Positions 11,539-24,655 are shown, numbered from the stretch's first letter. The stretch: DNA of 36,000 nt from Glandiceps talaboti (GCF_964340395.1 NC_135562.1:12496043-12532042); one strand, 5' to 3'. Numbers and translations: made by a program. The notes: generated by a model not told the origin, from the letters alone.

Positions 11539-11600
11539 GGCATACAGGCAGACAGACAGACAGATATGAGATGATATGACATGACATGACAATAATTTTG
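10905..11600. repeat. large compound tetranucleotide satellite (GATA, CATA/CATG, AT, CAGA)
   Basis: About 700 bases of interlocking simple repeats: GATA runs (about 10912-11164), CATA and GCAT runs (about 11206-11350), an AT run (about 11352-11382), then GATA and CAGA runs to about 11565. Long open frames through it on the minus strand, rich in YLSI or MYVC repeats, come from the tetranucleotide period and are not genes. Confidence 0.95.
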
Positions 11601-12114
11601 ATTGCTGTAAAATAACACACTGTCTGTCTATTATTCTATTATTCCTAAATATTAGGCATTGGTGAGATTTTAGTCGTAGTTAGTGTATTAGTTATAATTG
11701 CCCTAGTTAATTACGTATACCCCTAAATCGAAAAGGACACCGACACTTTTCGACTTATCTACATATGTATCTCTAACTCCCTAGAATGCTGCAAAGTTAT
11801 AATGAGCAAAATATATGATGATATGACATTTAACGTATGTGTCACTTTTGTTTAGTAAAGACTTGTACCGAAACCTATCACTTTTTGTGTACATACTATT
11901 TGGATCAACTTATATGGTTGAATTTTATCAAAAGTAATAACTCATTGGAGTTTCTGCGCATGCGGACAATATCTGCAGCTTGTTTCCATTTTATGATCAT
12001 TGAGAGGTATCACTAAGTCCTAGATCTCAAAATTATAAAATGCTATCATGAAAACTGTTCAAAGTTCAACAAGTTAAGGAAGACAGGGTCCGGAGTATCA
12101 CGGACTATACGTGA

Positions 12115-12500
12115 AACTACGTCTTTGATTGGTTTAACGTGCTCAAACCTCGTAAATTGTGAAACACTTCCTGTGATTGGTACAGAGCATTCGACCTCTT
12201 TAGTATCACTTTCTTTGATTGGCACAGTGTGTTCAAATATCTTTTAAAGATGAAACATTTCCTGTGATTGGTTCACTGTAATTTTCCTCTTTAGTGATAG
12301 AACACTTTCTTTGATTGGTACAGTTTGTTTAATTGAATCATTTCCTGTGATTGGTTCATCACTGTATTTGACCTCTTTAGTTACAGAACACTTTCTTTGA
12401 TTGGTACAGTTTGTTTAATTCAATCATTTCCTGTGATTGGTTCATCACTGCATTTGACCTCTAAGTGATAGAACACTTTCTTTGATTGCTACAGTTTGTT
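12115..12500. repeat. GATTGG-containing minisatellite, about 4.5 units of 85-96 bp
   Basis: The segment CTTTGATTGG recurs at about 12122, 12213, 12309, 12395 and 12479, alternating with CCTGTGATTGG about 45 bases away, so each unit carries two GATTGG (inverted CCAAT) words. The block reaches the stop codon of the Kelch gene, so it would form the start of its 3' UTR. ATTAAA words on the minus strand inside the units (near 12328 and 12415) could serve as polyadenylation signals. Confidence 0.8.
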
Positions 12501-13224
12501 CACACCTCTTTTATAATACAGCCCCCATGCATATACAACGGCACTGGTAGAAAGTCCATGATTCGACTCCAACTGTTTGTGTTCGTGTCGTAAATATCAG
12601 TACATCTATTAATCTGATCCGTCCCCTTTCCACCTGTCAGATATATTTTCCCTTCTCGTTGCATAACTCCTGGGTAGAGCCTCTGTTCATTCGAGGCATG
12701 TCTTTCGTATATTACGGTCTTAGACTTCGGGTCGTATATGATCACATCACGTGGACATTTGCCGCCAAATATGTAAATTTTGTTTTCCACGACAGCCGAA
12801 GTTAGAAGTTTTCGCTGTATAGAAATATGGCGAACGATTGACCAGGATTTTGTTAGTGTGTCGTAACACTGTATCTTGTTGCACGGCATATCATTGATGT
12901 TGCTTCCACCGATGACGAAAAATTGGGCGCGGCAAGCGACAACGGACGGTACGCTGACGGCTTCTGGCATTGATGGGAGATTCGTCCACTCGTCCTTGAT
13001 GGCGCTGTACCGCTCAGCGCTGCTCAATCTCATACCTACGAGGGAATTCTTGCCACCAGCCACGAAGATATCACGATGCAGTAATGCCGAACCGTGAGAG
13101 TGACGCGCTGTGTTCAGGCTCTTAAGCCGTTTCCAGTAGTTGGCGGTAAAGTTGTAACTCCACACTTCGGCCGACGAGCGTTGGATTACAGAATCATAAC
13201 CTCCAACCACATAAATATTCACAC
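12500..13224 (-). CDS. Kelch gene coding exon 2 (remaining Kelch blades)
   Basis: 725 bases. The acceptor follows a T-rich tract (TTTATTTCCAG). It continues in phase 1 as GVNIYVVGGY and ends with KEV and a TGA at 12500-12502. Confidence 0.9.
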
Positions 13225-14842
13225 CTGGAAATAAAAAAAAAGGAAAATAAAATCAGACTAAATTCGATATTACTCATTCCAATACTAAACTATAGTTATG
13301 TGAGGGTTTATAAAACCTTTCCGATATTTTACAATGTAAAATGTATGCTTTTATCAAAACAATGGTGACCACTCACAAATAACTTATACTTTTTCCTTCT
13401 GACATGAAAGTAAGGTTGCGAAAACGTACAGTGGCAGAAAATGCAGAAATCTCATATGAATATTGGGTGGAAATTATCTTGAACCATAAGTTTCTTACTT
13501 GTCTGTTCACTTTAACTGAAGTACTCGTTGGATAATAAGTGATGACCTGCTACTGACAAAAAGGCCGGAGAAAGCAAAGCTGGTTTCAAAATGTATTTTG
13601 ATATAATTGTAGAGTATTAACTGTGGCACCCCGGTATCGGACCGGGGGTGCCACACCAAACAATGCACCGTTGTATCGGCGGCCAACAAAACAACTGATG
13701 AAGACTTCGAGCACGAGCAACCCTCGTCGACTTTTACTTTAATTTGCAAATTATTATAATTTTACTTCGCAAGTGCACAGGATTAATCAATTTGTTTACG
13801 GTAAGAGCCTGATTCTCAACAACATTCTAGCGCTTGCCTTACCTGAATGAAGAATGGAAAGTTTCCGTTTCTTTGGATTTGGCATTTGAGCCAGTTCTCT
13901 CCATTGACTGTGTTCGATCGATTCACTTACAGGGGTGTACATCACCTTGGCATTGAATTCAGCATCGGTCTTGTATTCATCTTTTGTTTGACCCCCTAAT
14001 AAAATGAGAAATTCTGAATTCAAGTCGCCTCGTCTTAGCCTCGTTCGTGGCCCTTGAATTTTATACCCTTTCTGCATTAACTGTTGACAATATTTGGCCT
14101 CGTCCAGGAACCTTTTATACGGTTCGTTCTCCAGTAATTCAGTTGTAGATGTGTCGATGTTGGCTAGAGGTAGGCGTACGTGTTCGAGGATGTCCGTGAG
14201 ATCGTCTGCTCGGTTGGCTTGGTCGAACTTTAGCCATTCTAAAACAGCCTGACAAACCTTGATCTCATCTGTGCATTGTAAGCGATCGTCCTGTATGTAA
14301 GCGATCAGTACCTTTTTCTCCATTTGCAGAAATTCTGTCTGCGCACTAACTTTGTCAAAATTGGCAAGACTATAAGATTTAGCACTTTGAGCTAAACATT
14401 TACATCCCAAATTCTCAGCAAATTCCCATATTCCTAGACAATTTTCAGGTGTCAACTTATTCGTCATGAAATCACAACACGCGGAAGTGACGTCATCAAA
14501 CTGTAAGAAGTTTGCTGTCGTCAACAAATCCTGAACATTTTCTTCGTTGATATCCAACCTCATTGTGTATGCAAAATCGATCAGGGGTTTGATGACGTCA
14601 GGTTTGACGTCATTCAATGTCACCCTAGCATCGGAACTTTCTTTTAATTCATGTGCGAACATAGCTTTGAAGTATGGACTACATGCTGATAGGACCACAC
14701 GGTGACACGGTAATTCTTCGTCATCAACACACAGTATAGTGTCAATATCATCATCACGTCGCCGAAGTGCGTCCAGAGAAGACAACACTCGCGTCGCTAT
14801 GTCCGGCACGTAGAGAGTCCTGTAACTTACGGTCCCTGACAT
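12500..14842 (-). CDS. BTB-BACK-Kelch (KLHL-type) protein, probable CUL3 substrate adaptor, two coding exons
   Basis: Exon 1 (14842-13843) joins exon 2 (13224-12500) through a 618-base GT-AG intron, phase 1, to give 574 residues, a normal KLHL length. Residues about 23-129 form the BTB domain, including ELPCHRVVLSACSPYFKAMF and LKES, which fits the phi-x-E motif used for CUL3 contact. BACK spans about 134-236. Kelch repeats run from about 277 to the end, with six di-glycine blade motifs (LLGGQ, VVGGY, VAGGK, VIGGS, IFGGK, LTGGK). Known: such proteins dimerise through BTB, bind CUL3 and present substrates held by the Kelch propeller for ubiquitination. The substrate cannot be predicted. The start is the first ATG of the open frame and stands directly before the BTB-type N-terminus. 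The exact KLHL subgroup is not assigned. Confidence 0.92.
13622..13656. other. GC-rich perfect hairpin in the Kelch intron
   Basis: TGTGGCACCCCGGT and ACCGGGGGTGCCACA are inverted repeats around a loop of about five bases, with one unpaired G. This gives a stem of about 14 bp in otherwise AT-rich intron sequence. Function unknown. Confidence 0.75.
13843..14842 (-). CDS. Kelch gene coding exon 1 (BTB, BACK, first Kelch blade)
   Basis: 1000 bases from the ATG to a donor CAG|GTAAGG, phase 1. Encodes residues 1-333, ending in the first blade after LLGGQ. Confidence 0.9.
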
Positions 14843-17154
14843 ATTTCATTGGCTTCATCAGCTAGTAATCCTAGTTAAAACAAAGTAGAGAAATTTAATT
14901 TAAAAAAGATAGATTATAACGATTTAAAAGAATCTGCCAATCAACTCTGCCTCCGACCACTAAAAATAACGTTAGTGGTCTGAGACCCTGCAGAAAAGAT
15001 TGTCTCTAGTTGTCTTCAAACTAAATACACATCGCGGATCTCTTTTCCGCGTAGTTTTTCAGCTTTCAAGTTGTTTGGAAGGCAACTTGTAAATCAGCTA
15101 CGTTTTACCCTTATGCAGTTTAATCATTGCCTATCAGTCTCAGTCAACCAACCAAACAGCCAACCAATTGGTGTTGTCATTGTCTAATCAAAACATCCAA
15201 TCAATATCACTAAATTCATACGTCAATCATTCGGTCCAAAAATATGCAATTACTGTAATTTAAACTAAATATTGGATCTTCCTTTCTGATCAACAAACAT
15301 GAAGCATAAACTCAGCAGATGTAAACTTGAATACCTTCAGTAAGGGCAAAGCCGATAGATTTTTGTCACGTTGATTGAGCGCTCTAAACAAAAGTATAGA
15401 CGTATCTGGTCGTTGAGGGCAGACTAACTAAGTGCGCATTCAGACAGTCGCCGGTGTCGACTGCCTTTGTTCTCGCCAGTATCATTTCCCTGTAATTAAT
15501 TTTATGCAATTATTCACCAGGAATGTTTAGTCGATAAAAAGTTTGGAGATACGCCTAAAGATATTAACTTCTGCAATGATTCCGGGCATGACAGTACATG
15601 ATTTTATTCGAAATATTAGATTTTCCTTTGTTTGAAGCCAACGATAGGAACAATAGACAGCAGAAGCGGCGAGTAAAGAAAAAAATCGCACGTGTTCTGA
15701 CCTCTAAATTTGAGACTTTTAGTTAGTAAGAACGTAAAATGTGTGTCTTGAGTTTAGTAAAATAAATTGCCATGTTTTGTTTGCTTCCGTTCACAAGTTT
15801 ACAATTACAATAACACCATGTTTGCCTAAAAATGGCATTCTCCCATCTGTTACATCAGTTTACGTAAGTAACTTCAAACATGTTTTCCTGCAATAATTTG
15901 TTTTTACAATTCCTACTATTTGACGTTACATAACACTTCATTTGAGGCAGAATATTAATAACTATGTGAACACTCATTTACGAAAAAAAATGTGGGTGTA
16001 CTTATAATGGAAAAAAAAAGTTCGAATCAGGTTCAAAAGAACACTACTATATACTGAGTTGATATTCTGATATGGCTGCACACGTTGCGCTAGTTATTTG
16101 TTTAAGTCTCAGATTCAGAAAATGAATATTTTGTGAGACTCGGAGATACGGTACTTACACAGACAAATTGGAATCATACCTATACTATAGTCAATGAACT
16201 TATACTGGTTTTATGTTATGTTGGTCAACGTGAATATTTATTGCTGGTCTTTTGAAGCAGACTTCATATTTTGTTCATTTTAGGGAAATGAATGAAATGA
16301 GCATGTGTGCAATAGTAGACCATGTTTACATGTGACCCCTATATACAGCTGACTACTGCAGAAGAGCTATTCATATGCAAATGTTGACAATAACACACAG
16401 ACAATTTAAAGGGTGCACGGCATGCATGGTATCGGTAGAGCGCGTCGAGACAATGCACGGCGATTACAATGTATGGTTATATTGAACGCCTAATTATACG
16501 AACGTCGATTCAATGCTAGGGCAGCGATAAGTAGATTTAACTCAACGTGTAACCTGGGTTCATTTTATAAACTCGGTTATTTTTTTTAATGTACTTCAGA
16601 CAAAAGAATACATCTTGACGGGTAAAGCGAAAGTCTGCACACACATATATACATCAGCGTAGAACTTAAAGCCAGCAAACTCGTATTCCGTGTAATTCAC
16701 ATGGCTGTTTTCGCATGGTCGGCTTTGTTCACTGCTGGCAGGCAGAGAGATACATGTGTACTATGTTGAGTCATGGTAGATAAAGCAAATGTTGAATCTT
16801 GAAGAGAAAAAAATGTGAAAATTGTATTCTTACCTTTTTTCTGCCAGAACCACTAAGAGCTACTGCTCTTCTCCATATGACAATAAATGATGTCACCAAA
16901 AGTGAAACTTACATGCAGCCATACATAATATGCATAATTATTAAAATTATCACTACGTCACAACTGAGCGTCATGGTGAATATAAATATTAATTGGGCAT
17001 TATGGTGCCCGGATGTGCCATCAAAAATTAGTCTATTTCAGTCTTTATCACGTTTTTGATTTCAGTTCTTTTCAAAGACTGAGAATAAAAAATACTAAAT
17101 ATGTATGACATCACTAATAACTGGAATGCTAGTGATAAACAGTTAATGAATTTA
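14843..17154. other. region upstream of the Kelch gene
   Basis: This should hold the Kelch promoter and 5' UTR. The strand reverse to the gene shows several CCAAT words near 15165-15200, and a small hairpin (ACCACTAA paired with TTAGTGGT) lies near 14957-14980. A TTTTAACTAG acceptor-like site lies just upstream of the ATG, so a non-coding first exon is possible. I see no other gene up to 17154. Confidence 0.4.
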
Positions 17155-17330
17155 TTGATATTTACTAATATTGACCGATATATACCGATATCAAGTTTAC
17201 CGATATATATACCGATATTTACTGATATTTACAGATACTCACTGATATATATCGATATTTACTGATATTTACCGATATTTACTGATCGATGTATACTGAT
17301 ATTTACTGAATTACCGATATCCACCGACGA
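17155..17330. repeat. degenerate minisatellite of GATATTTACT-like units
   Basis: About fifteen variants of ACCGATATTTACT / ACTGATATTTAC follow one another with a period near 12 bases and many substitutions, which suggests an old array. Confidence 0.8.
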
Positions 17331-17365
17331 GGTTTTGACTTCAGAGACAAGTAGCTACTCCGAAT

Positions 17366-17480
<115 letters not shown>

Positions 17481-18110
17481 CCCCTCTATCTCATCAAATT
17501 TAGTGTCAAAACTGTACTCAAAATGATTGCAATATTTTATTTCAAAAACCATAGTATAGAAATTGGGTATAGAAATTGACATTGTAATATGTAGTGCAAA
17601 CAAGGATTTCTGGGAATCACTTACTCTTATATATACAATATTATAGATTGTTTTGTCAAGAATTACATGTTATAAAATGAAAATATAAAAAAGCTAAGTA
17701 TGATATTTTGTTAAGATACACATTATACAATATATATGTGAAAAATAAATCGCTCATTTTTGTCAAATGACGACATTGAGATAAGAAAAGTGCGCCCTCA
17801 ATATTAAAGGTCATCGGTCGTCTAGTACGCATGTCCAGGTATATTGCATTTATTTTATTTGTTGACAAAAACAAGTTGCGTCGCGTCACCATCATTGTTA
17901 TAAGTTCACTTTAATACCAATCTCAAGTTCCAACTCGAACCACTAGTATCGATATCGGCTCATTTACAAGATGCCAAAGTTCTTCACTTTGGGAAAAAAT
18001 CATTATCTCAGAAACAAATGTTTGTGTACACCGTCTCTGATACACGTAGTGCTAGCTATTAAATATTCGTAACATGGGACCCCTAATATTGCATATATGA
18101 ATCGGTGGAC
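17481..18110. other. intergenic stretch downstream of the transferrin-like gene
   Basis: AT-rich with no supported gene. Short frames on the minus strand lack family features. Confidence 0.5.
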
Positions 18111-18118
18111 GGCTGCAC

Positions 18119-18124
18119 TTTATT
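18119..18124 (-). promoter_or_regulatory. polyadenylation signal of the transferrin-like gene
   Basis: AATAAA on the minus strand 11 bases after the TAA stop at 18135. This implies a very short 3' UTR and supports the C-terminal end chosen for the gene. Confidence 0.7.
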
Positions 18125-18134
18125 CTTTCTGGTA

Positions 18135-18419
18135 TTAGTAAGAAGTAAAGACGTGAAAAAACAGACAACTCATTAAGAGCAATGTTTTTAGGCATAGTGG
18201 TTTTTGAACACCCGAACGAACAGTTTCTGATAATAGTCCACAGCCCGTTAAACTCTCTTGTAAAAGCAGATAGTCTTCTCCCAACCAATCGATGTAAGAT
18301 ACGTCATCGCCTACGTCAATCAATCCTTCAGTGACGTCACTAAAAATCAAGTCCGAAAAATAACTGCCAGAAGCAAACATCTTGAAACCCTCTTTGTTGT
18401 CATCGTTACCAAAGATATT
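18135..18419 (-). CDS. transferrin-like exon 8 (lobe end and GPI-type tail)
   Basis: 285 bases encoding NIFGNDDNKEGFKMF, SDLIFSDVTEGL and WLGEDYLLL, then a spacer (SETVRSG) and the hydrophobic end LKTLLLMSCLFFHVF before TAA. Confidence 0.92.
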   Translation of the reverse strand, partial: NIFGNDDNKEGFKMFASGSYFSDLIFSDVTEGLIDVGDDVSYIDWLGEDYLLLQESLTGCGLLSETVRSGVQKPLCLKTLLLMSCLFFHVFTSY

Positions 18420-18689
18420 CTGTAAATTCAAAAGTTAAAATGAGAATTCTTTGTTTCAAATATCATCATGTAATTATAAAATGCAATGATATGTTTCCAC
18501 TGTGTTATTATCTGCAATGAGGACAACATATAAGGATACAAAACTTCATGATAAAAATTGAAGTCTGAAGTTATTTGAAGTTGATTTATTGTACGAAATC
18601 ATGCATTAGTAATGAATTCGAACTTTATGGTGGTTAGATTATCCCGTCATAATCACCACCACCACCACCACCACCACCACTACCGGCAC

Positions 18690-18745
<56 letters not shown>

Positions 18746-21214
18746 ACAACAACAACATCATCATCATCATAATCACCTCTATCATCATCACCACCACCAC
18801 CACCACCACCACCACCACCACCATCATCATCATACTCCTCATCCTCATCATCATCATCATCACCATGATCATCATCATAATCAATCTCCTATTGCCAACC
18901 CCTCCCCCTCCCGTTCTCCTCCTCAAATTTAAACAAAATCAACACATATATCACAATATTAGCTTGTGTCAATTTACATATCTGTAGTCGGGAGTGACAA
19001 GAACAAAGTCAAAATCAAAGTCAATATCAAACTACAGTTCTCAAGCACTCACCACATCATCATGTTATCACAATAACACAAAATAAAAAAAAACCATATA
19101 CCTGTCCTTGTAACAGCATATTCTTGTACAATTCAATATTTCCTTTAGTGTTATTTCCAGCTGCCATGACAACGTTTGACGGCACCTATGTAATCATTAA
19201 TTGATACGAAAAGTTAGATAAAGTTAAATTTGATATTTTCAGACTACTTATTCGATCTGGTCACTTTAGAATATTAGACTGCGCAGTAACATTATAAACA
19301 TTTTCTTCAGCTTTGATAACATAAAAGTACAAAGAAATATCAACGAACAATTTCTTGACAGATACCTTATGAAAATGACAGCCCTGTAGTTTGTAGTCCG
19401 ATATGGGTTTTCTAGATCCATCTCTGCAAAGAATGACGAAATCGTCTTCTTTTACGTCAGAGGCCCACTCACGTGACCGTTCACGCGTTATTTCAAATAC
19501 TGATATTTGATTGGTGAATGCAACGTCTCCTTCACCCTCCATCAGGCAACTGTGACAAATACAGACGGGAAAGTTACAGCATGAAATTTATATAGCCAGC
19601 AGTTTGACAAAACATCTCTGTGAGGCCTCTTCCTCCCCCTCCACCTCTCTCCCCATCTCCTCCTCCTCACCTCTTCATCCACTCCTCAAAATATAAGATT
19701 ACAAGTGGGACATTTACTCAATAATAATAATAATAATACTAATATCAAATGGTATATTATTATATATACCATATATGTACAATATTGTAATATTATGTGA
19801 TTGATTAAAACAAACACCGTGTCAATTTCAGGGTGGGTGGCTTTGTTTGAAATTTCATCTTAGCTCCTCATTTCACTAGACGTGGAGAAGGACTCAAAGC
19901 CACGGATAGCATCTAGACTAGCCCATGTTGCCCCAGCTGAAAAATAATAGTCTAGCTTGCAAACGTAATGGCTAGAATGCATCAAAATTAATATGAGTTT
20001 TAAAATCCAATGTCTCATTGCAGTCCATTATATTACTCACCGTAATGCACCTATGTTGCCATAGAAATCTTCTCCATGGTTACGAGCACAAAAATCTAAA
20101 TCGAATGCTTCGAGGTGTTTGCTGTTCCCCATACACCAATCACAAAGAGAAAATGGATTGACGCCTTTTACGTTGTATTCTTTTAAACTGGATCCTTGAT
20201 GATGAGAAAGACCGACGACTGTGAGTTAGTAAATATGATTATTTTCACACCAAAGTTACATAATTTATTATTTTGAAATACTATTATAGTATAATTCAAA
20301 TACAAATGAGTATAATGTTGAAAATATATTGATCATCCCAGATAGCATGTACCCTTTGTGACATTACCACACCACCACCACAACCAGCACCCTGGTGACG
20401 AAGATCACCACCTCACCACGTACCATCACCACTCCTTCCACTTCCACCACCACCACCACCACCACCACCACCACCACCACCACCACCACCACTTCCCCCA
20501 CCACTTCCGCCGCCACCACCACCACCACCACCACCACCACCACCACCACCATCAGCACCAGCATCACCATCACCACCATCGGCAACTGCACTCGTCACAG
20601 TCATAAAATACAGGAACAGTTATTCGTACTTTTTTAGCAAAATTATGTTATGTTGAAAAAGGTGTACATCTTTGTTTTGAGTTTATATCATTTATCTGCA
20701 CTTTCATGATAGACTTGACAAAGATGAATTAACTGATTACCTGGTGCACAACTCAAATCAAAGAAGTCACCAACTGATACCGTATCGATAAAACCAACAT
20801 GTGGACTTTTGTCTCCGCAGCTTTCTTGTGGTATGACGTTCCAATCAAACAACGTTACTATCGGAACAACCCAACCAGCCGCCATCTTGACACCACTGTG
20901 ACAGCTTCGTTTGTCTCGTAGGCCATGTAAGGTGATGTTGGTGTCGCTCGCTTTTGCTATGGCAACGGCGTAAGACTCTTCATCATCTGAAAACATTAAA
21001 GGGAAAATATGAACCTTAATTATTGACACTGCAGTGATTAATATCAAGTTAAGCTCTCAAAATCTAAAATACCTCGAACATATCTAAGAACCCCCTCCCC
21101 CCCCCCACCCACCAAATATCAGACAATCAATTGCAAAGAGTGACGGATCGACGTTCAATTAACAAATTTAACGTCACAACAACAACAACAACAACAACAA
21201 CAGCAACAACATCG

Positions 21215-21259
<45 letters not shown>

Positions 21260-21270
21260 CCATCATCATC

Positions 21271-21319
<49 letters not shown>

Positions 21320-24300
21320 CAGACATTAGGCCTACCTGGATACCTCTCTGCTAGGATGGGTATTAGTCCATATTCCTTCCCAGCCATGTACACATCACCA
21401 GCATCTAATGTTACCAGGTCCGCTTCACCTGCCTGTATTGCTTTCATACAATCCTATAGATGAATCGAAAAGAGAGCTCTAATTATGAAAGAAGACAATA
21501 TTATCAAGGGATGTGTGATCTCTTGGTGGAGAGTAAGTCACCGTACACAATTATAGAACATGTACATTATAATTATTTACAGTGCTTTTCCTCAAACCGA
21601 GTCAAAGCTATTAAATGAACTATCAAGTTCTGTGAGCCTAATCACAAGGTTTCATGTTGAGATAGACACCATAAAGATAACACACAAACATCACTTACAC
21701 CGTGTGGGCTCTGTATTTAGTTAATGATATAAACTGTAACAGCATGAATACTATATGTACTACTAGTACACAAGGTATAATGTGTTGAAATTCAAACAAA
21801 CTCCATGGTCAGCAGCCAGTGAAAGTTGGTAGAATCTTAAAGTTTATAAAAAATGTAACACATACTCTATTCCCATATTACATGTGTACCTAAAAATGCA
21901 TTAAATATACTCAATCAGATATCCTGTATATTTTTTTATTTAAACTTTAAGATTCATGCTACTGGTCTCGATAGTTCAATTAATTTCTTTGACTCGGTTT
22001 GGGGAAAAACACTGTAATGTACCGAATCTACCCTGGATACAAGTGTGATTATGAATAAGTTTATCAAGTTGTAATATACGATATTATAATACTGCTTTAA
22101 AAAGGTTACCACTACAAAACTATCAGCCAATTTGGTACCAATACCACGTAGCAAGAAATTGCGATCTTGCTATCTTAGAGTAAATCAAGTTTTTGCGTCA
22201 TAGTTTCATCAAACAGATCCGCTGAAAGGAAATAACTTGAAGTGAACTGTACAATGGGTTATAACAGCTCAGTTGTAGATATCACTGGCAGGGGTGAACA
22301 AATCATTTTTGTGCACTGGTGGTCCCCGGACCAGTGCCATACAACATTAAATCCAGTGGTCCTGCTGAACGAATTAGTGGTCCCAGGTACCACTAATCTT
22401 ACCTATGAATCTGTATTTTCAGACGACTTTTTAACAGTAAGGTCCGATGGACCAGACAAGGTAAAATTTGTGTGGTTCGCCAAAAAAAAAATCGCTAGTC
22501 CCGGACCCAGGACCAGTGGAAATTTGTTCACCCCTGATCAGTGAACTGTTACGTTGTTCATAGTATATAGATATACTTACAATGGCTTGATATTTTTGCA
22601 CACATTCTATTCCTGGTGTCAGTGACTGTGCCTGGAAGGCGTCTTTCATTTGTTCACATTTTGTATTTTCGGATAAATTATGAATTGTACACCATCTAGC
22701 TGAAAATGAAAATACAGAGGACATCAGTACTATAATAATAAGTGCTTCCAAAAATAACTTAAGTCGACAATTTGGTGTAAATAAATAAGACCCGTTTAAC
22801 TTTTTTGCCATCTCCCATCGCACTCATTCTTCAAGTAAATCACTTTTGCTCTCCTGTCGTTTTACACATCGCTATGCATCTATACCATCTCAGGAGATAC
22901 ATTGGTTGATGAGTGGAGATCGCCCTACAGCTTGCTATTCCAGAAATAAATAGAAGCTGATGACTCTGAACAATTATTAAGATAGTTGAAAACATTGAAT
23001 GGCAAGGGTACGGCCTACACCACAGATATGATTTTGGGGATGGGGAGGGGGGATTCATAACTCTAATAACAATCTACGGACAAATAGTAGTCACAATATC
23101 GTAGTTCCTAGTCTGTTTACGGCGCTTACAGTATATTCCGCTCGCTCTAGAGAAACAGGCCATGTCGTAAGATGAGAGATCTAAGGCCAATGTCGCCTGT
23201 GGTCGACCGATCCGAGACTGTGGAATTCCATTCTAGAAGAACTGAAATGTTCAGGTGAGGTGGAACAATTTAAAAGGATTGAAAGGATTGGAGACATACC
23301 TTTTAAAAACATTCTTGTAGTCTTTAGTAGTTGATTTTCACCTTGTGGTTCTTTTTTTTTTTTTGCTCATAGACTTTTAGAAATTGCTAATTTTACGTTT
23401 TAAAGACTGCGCCCTCTACGGCTGAATTCAGTTCTTCTACTGTTTTGTTTTGAGTTTGCGCAATGTAAACGGTCAATAGAGTCCGGCTTACTTCCGTGTT
23501 CCCATCGTCAAACTGGACGAAGCTGAGGCGGGTAAATCACCGGCCGTTGCTATGTTTAGGAGGTGTCAAGTAATGTTGACAACATGAGAAGTAGTTTAGA
23601 ACTATTGGTGGTTTTGTCATTGCTGACAACAGGTAGTACTTTTGAATCAAATTACATTGAAGTATTTTCTGTCATGACTTCATTTGGACTTTGACCCATT
23701 TTATCGTGTCGGCGTCGACCGCCGCCGCTTTTGATTGGAAGTGTTGACACAAAATTTTGACATATGAGACGAAAAGTACGGTCAAAAACGTCTGTCAGTT
23801 ACATTTAGAGCTGGTGCGTTGTTGCAATACATTTAAATCTAAGTCTTCGTAGTAAAAGTAAAGCGAGTTTCACCATAAGACAGGTCACCTTGGCGTTGCG
23901 TTGAATGGAACGAGTTTTATGATGTGATTCTATATTGTGAACAAGTTAGAACAGGTCACATGCTCTGAGCTGTAAAAAAACCCCACAATGTTCACATAGA
24001 CTTGGTTCAGTTTTTTTTCTGTAAAGTATTAGACGGCACAGAGTTGACCTATTTTGTTACAAATACTGGTCAAAAGTTTCTTAGAATATAGGAACAAGTG
24101 ACTTCATTATTTAAAGACAACTCGCTATTGTTATTTAAATAACGTCCCAATACAATAGACAATAAGTTTAATCTATTCATTCAAAGTAACCTCGATAAAT
24201 CAACATTCAAGATTCCCTCTTGGGTTCCTTTACTTCCCTTTATCGAAATAACCATTCTCCTACTAGTCCTACATTCTAAGAATTTCTGATGAGTTGGCAT

Positions 24301-24655
24301 TACTCGGAAGTATACAGGACTGTTACCCAATTTTGATCACTTTGAAATACTAACATATAATTTAACTTCATACATGCATCAGACTGTGGACTAACAGAAC
24401 ATTTTTACAAACAGGGAAAGTAAACAACTGAATTGGATTAACAGCACTTAGCACAGCGTGTTTGAAGTACAGAGATTTGTATTACATTCCATCATTTGAT
24501 AAGAACAGTTCTATGGCCACTTTACAAAATAGTTCACATTCACAAACAAATTTCCAATTCCCCAGGCATTTCATACACCATATTATTTTATTATTATTTT
24601 TATTTCTTGTAAGAAAACGCGCTACACATGCATCTCAGCGTGTTGAACAGACTGC

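Noticed and set aside
10905-11600. CRISPR-like array
   Set aside because: The repeats are contiguous tetranucleotides without unique spacers, in a nuclear animal sequence.
10796-11620. Long minus-strand open frames with YLSI, MYVC or CLSV repeats
   Set aside because: They follow the tetranucleotide period of GATA, CATA and CAGA runs, exist in several frames at once and have no domain.
13622-13656. Bacterial-type transcription terminator
   Set aside because: The hairpin has no T run and lies in an intron of an animal gene.
18612-18932. His-rich frame on the plus strand and Met/Val-rich frame on the minus strand
   Set aside because: Both are translations of ACC/ATC triplets inside intron 7 of the transferrin-like gene.
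20358-20637. His-, Thr-, Val- and Gly-rich frames in four readings
   Set aside because: Products of the ACC array in intron 4.
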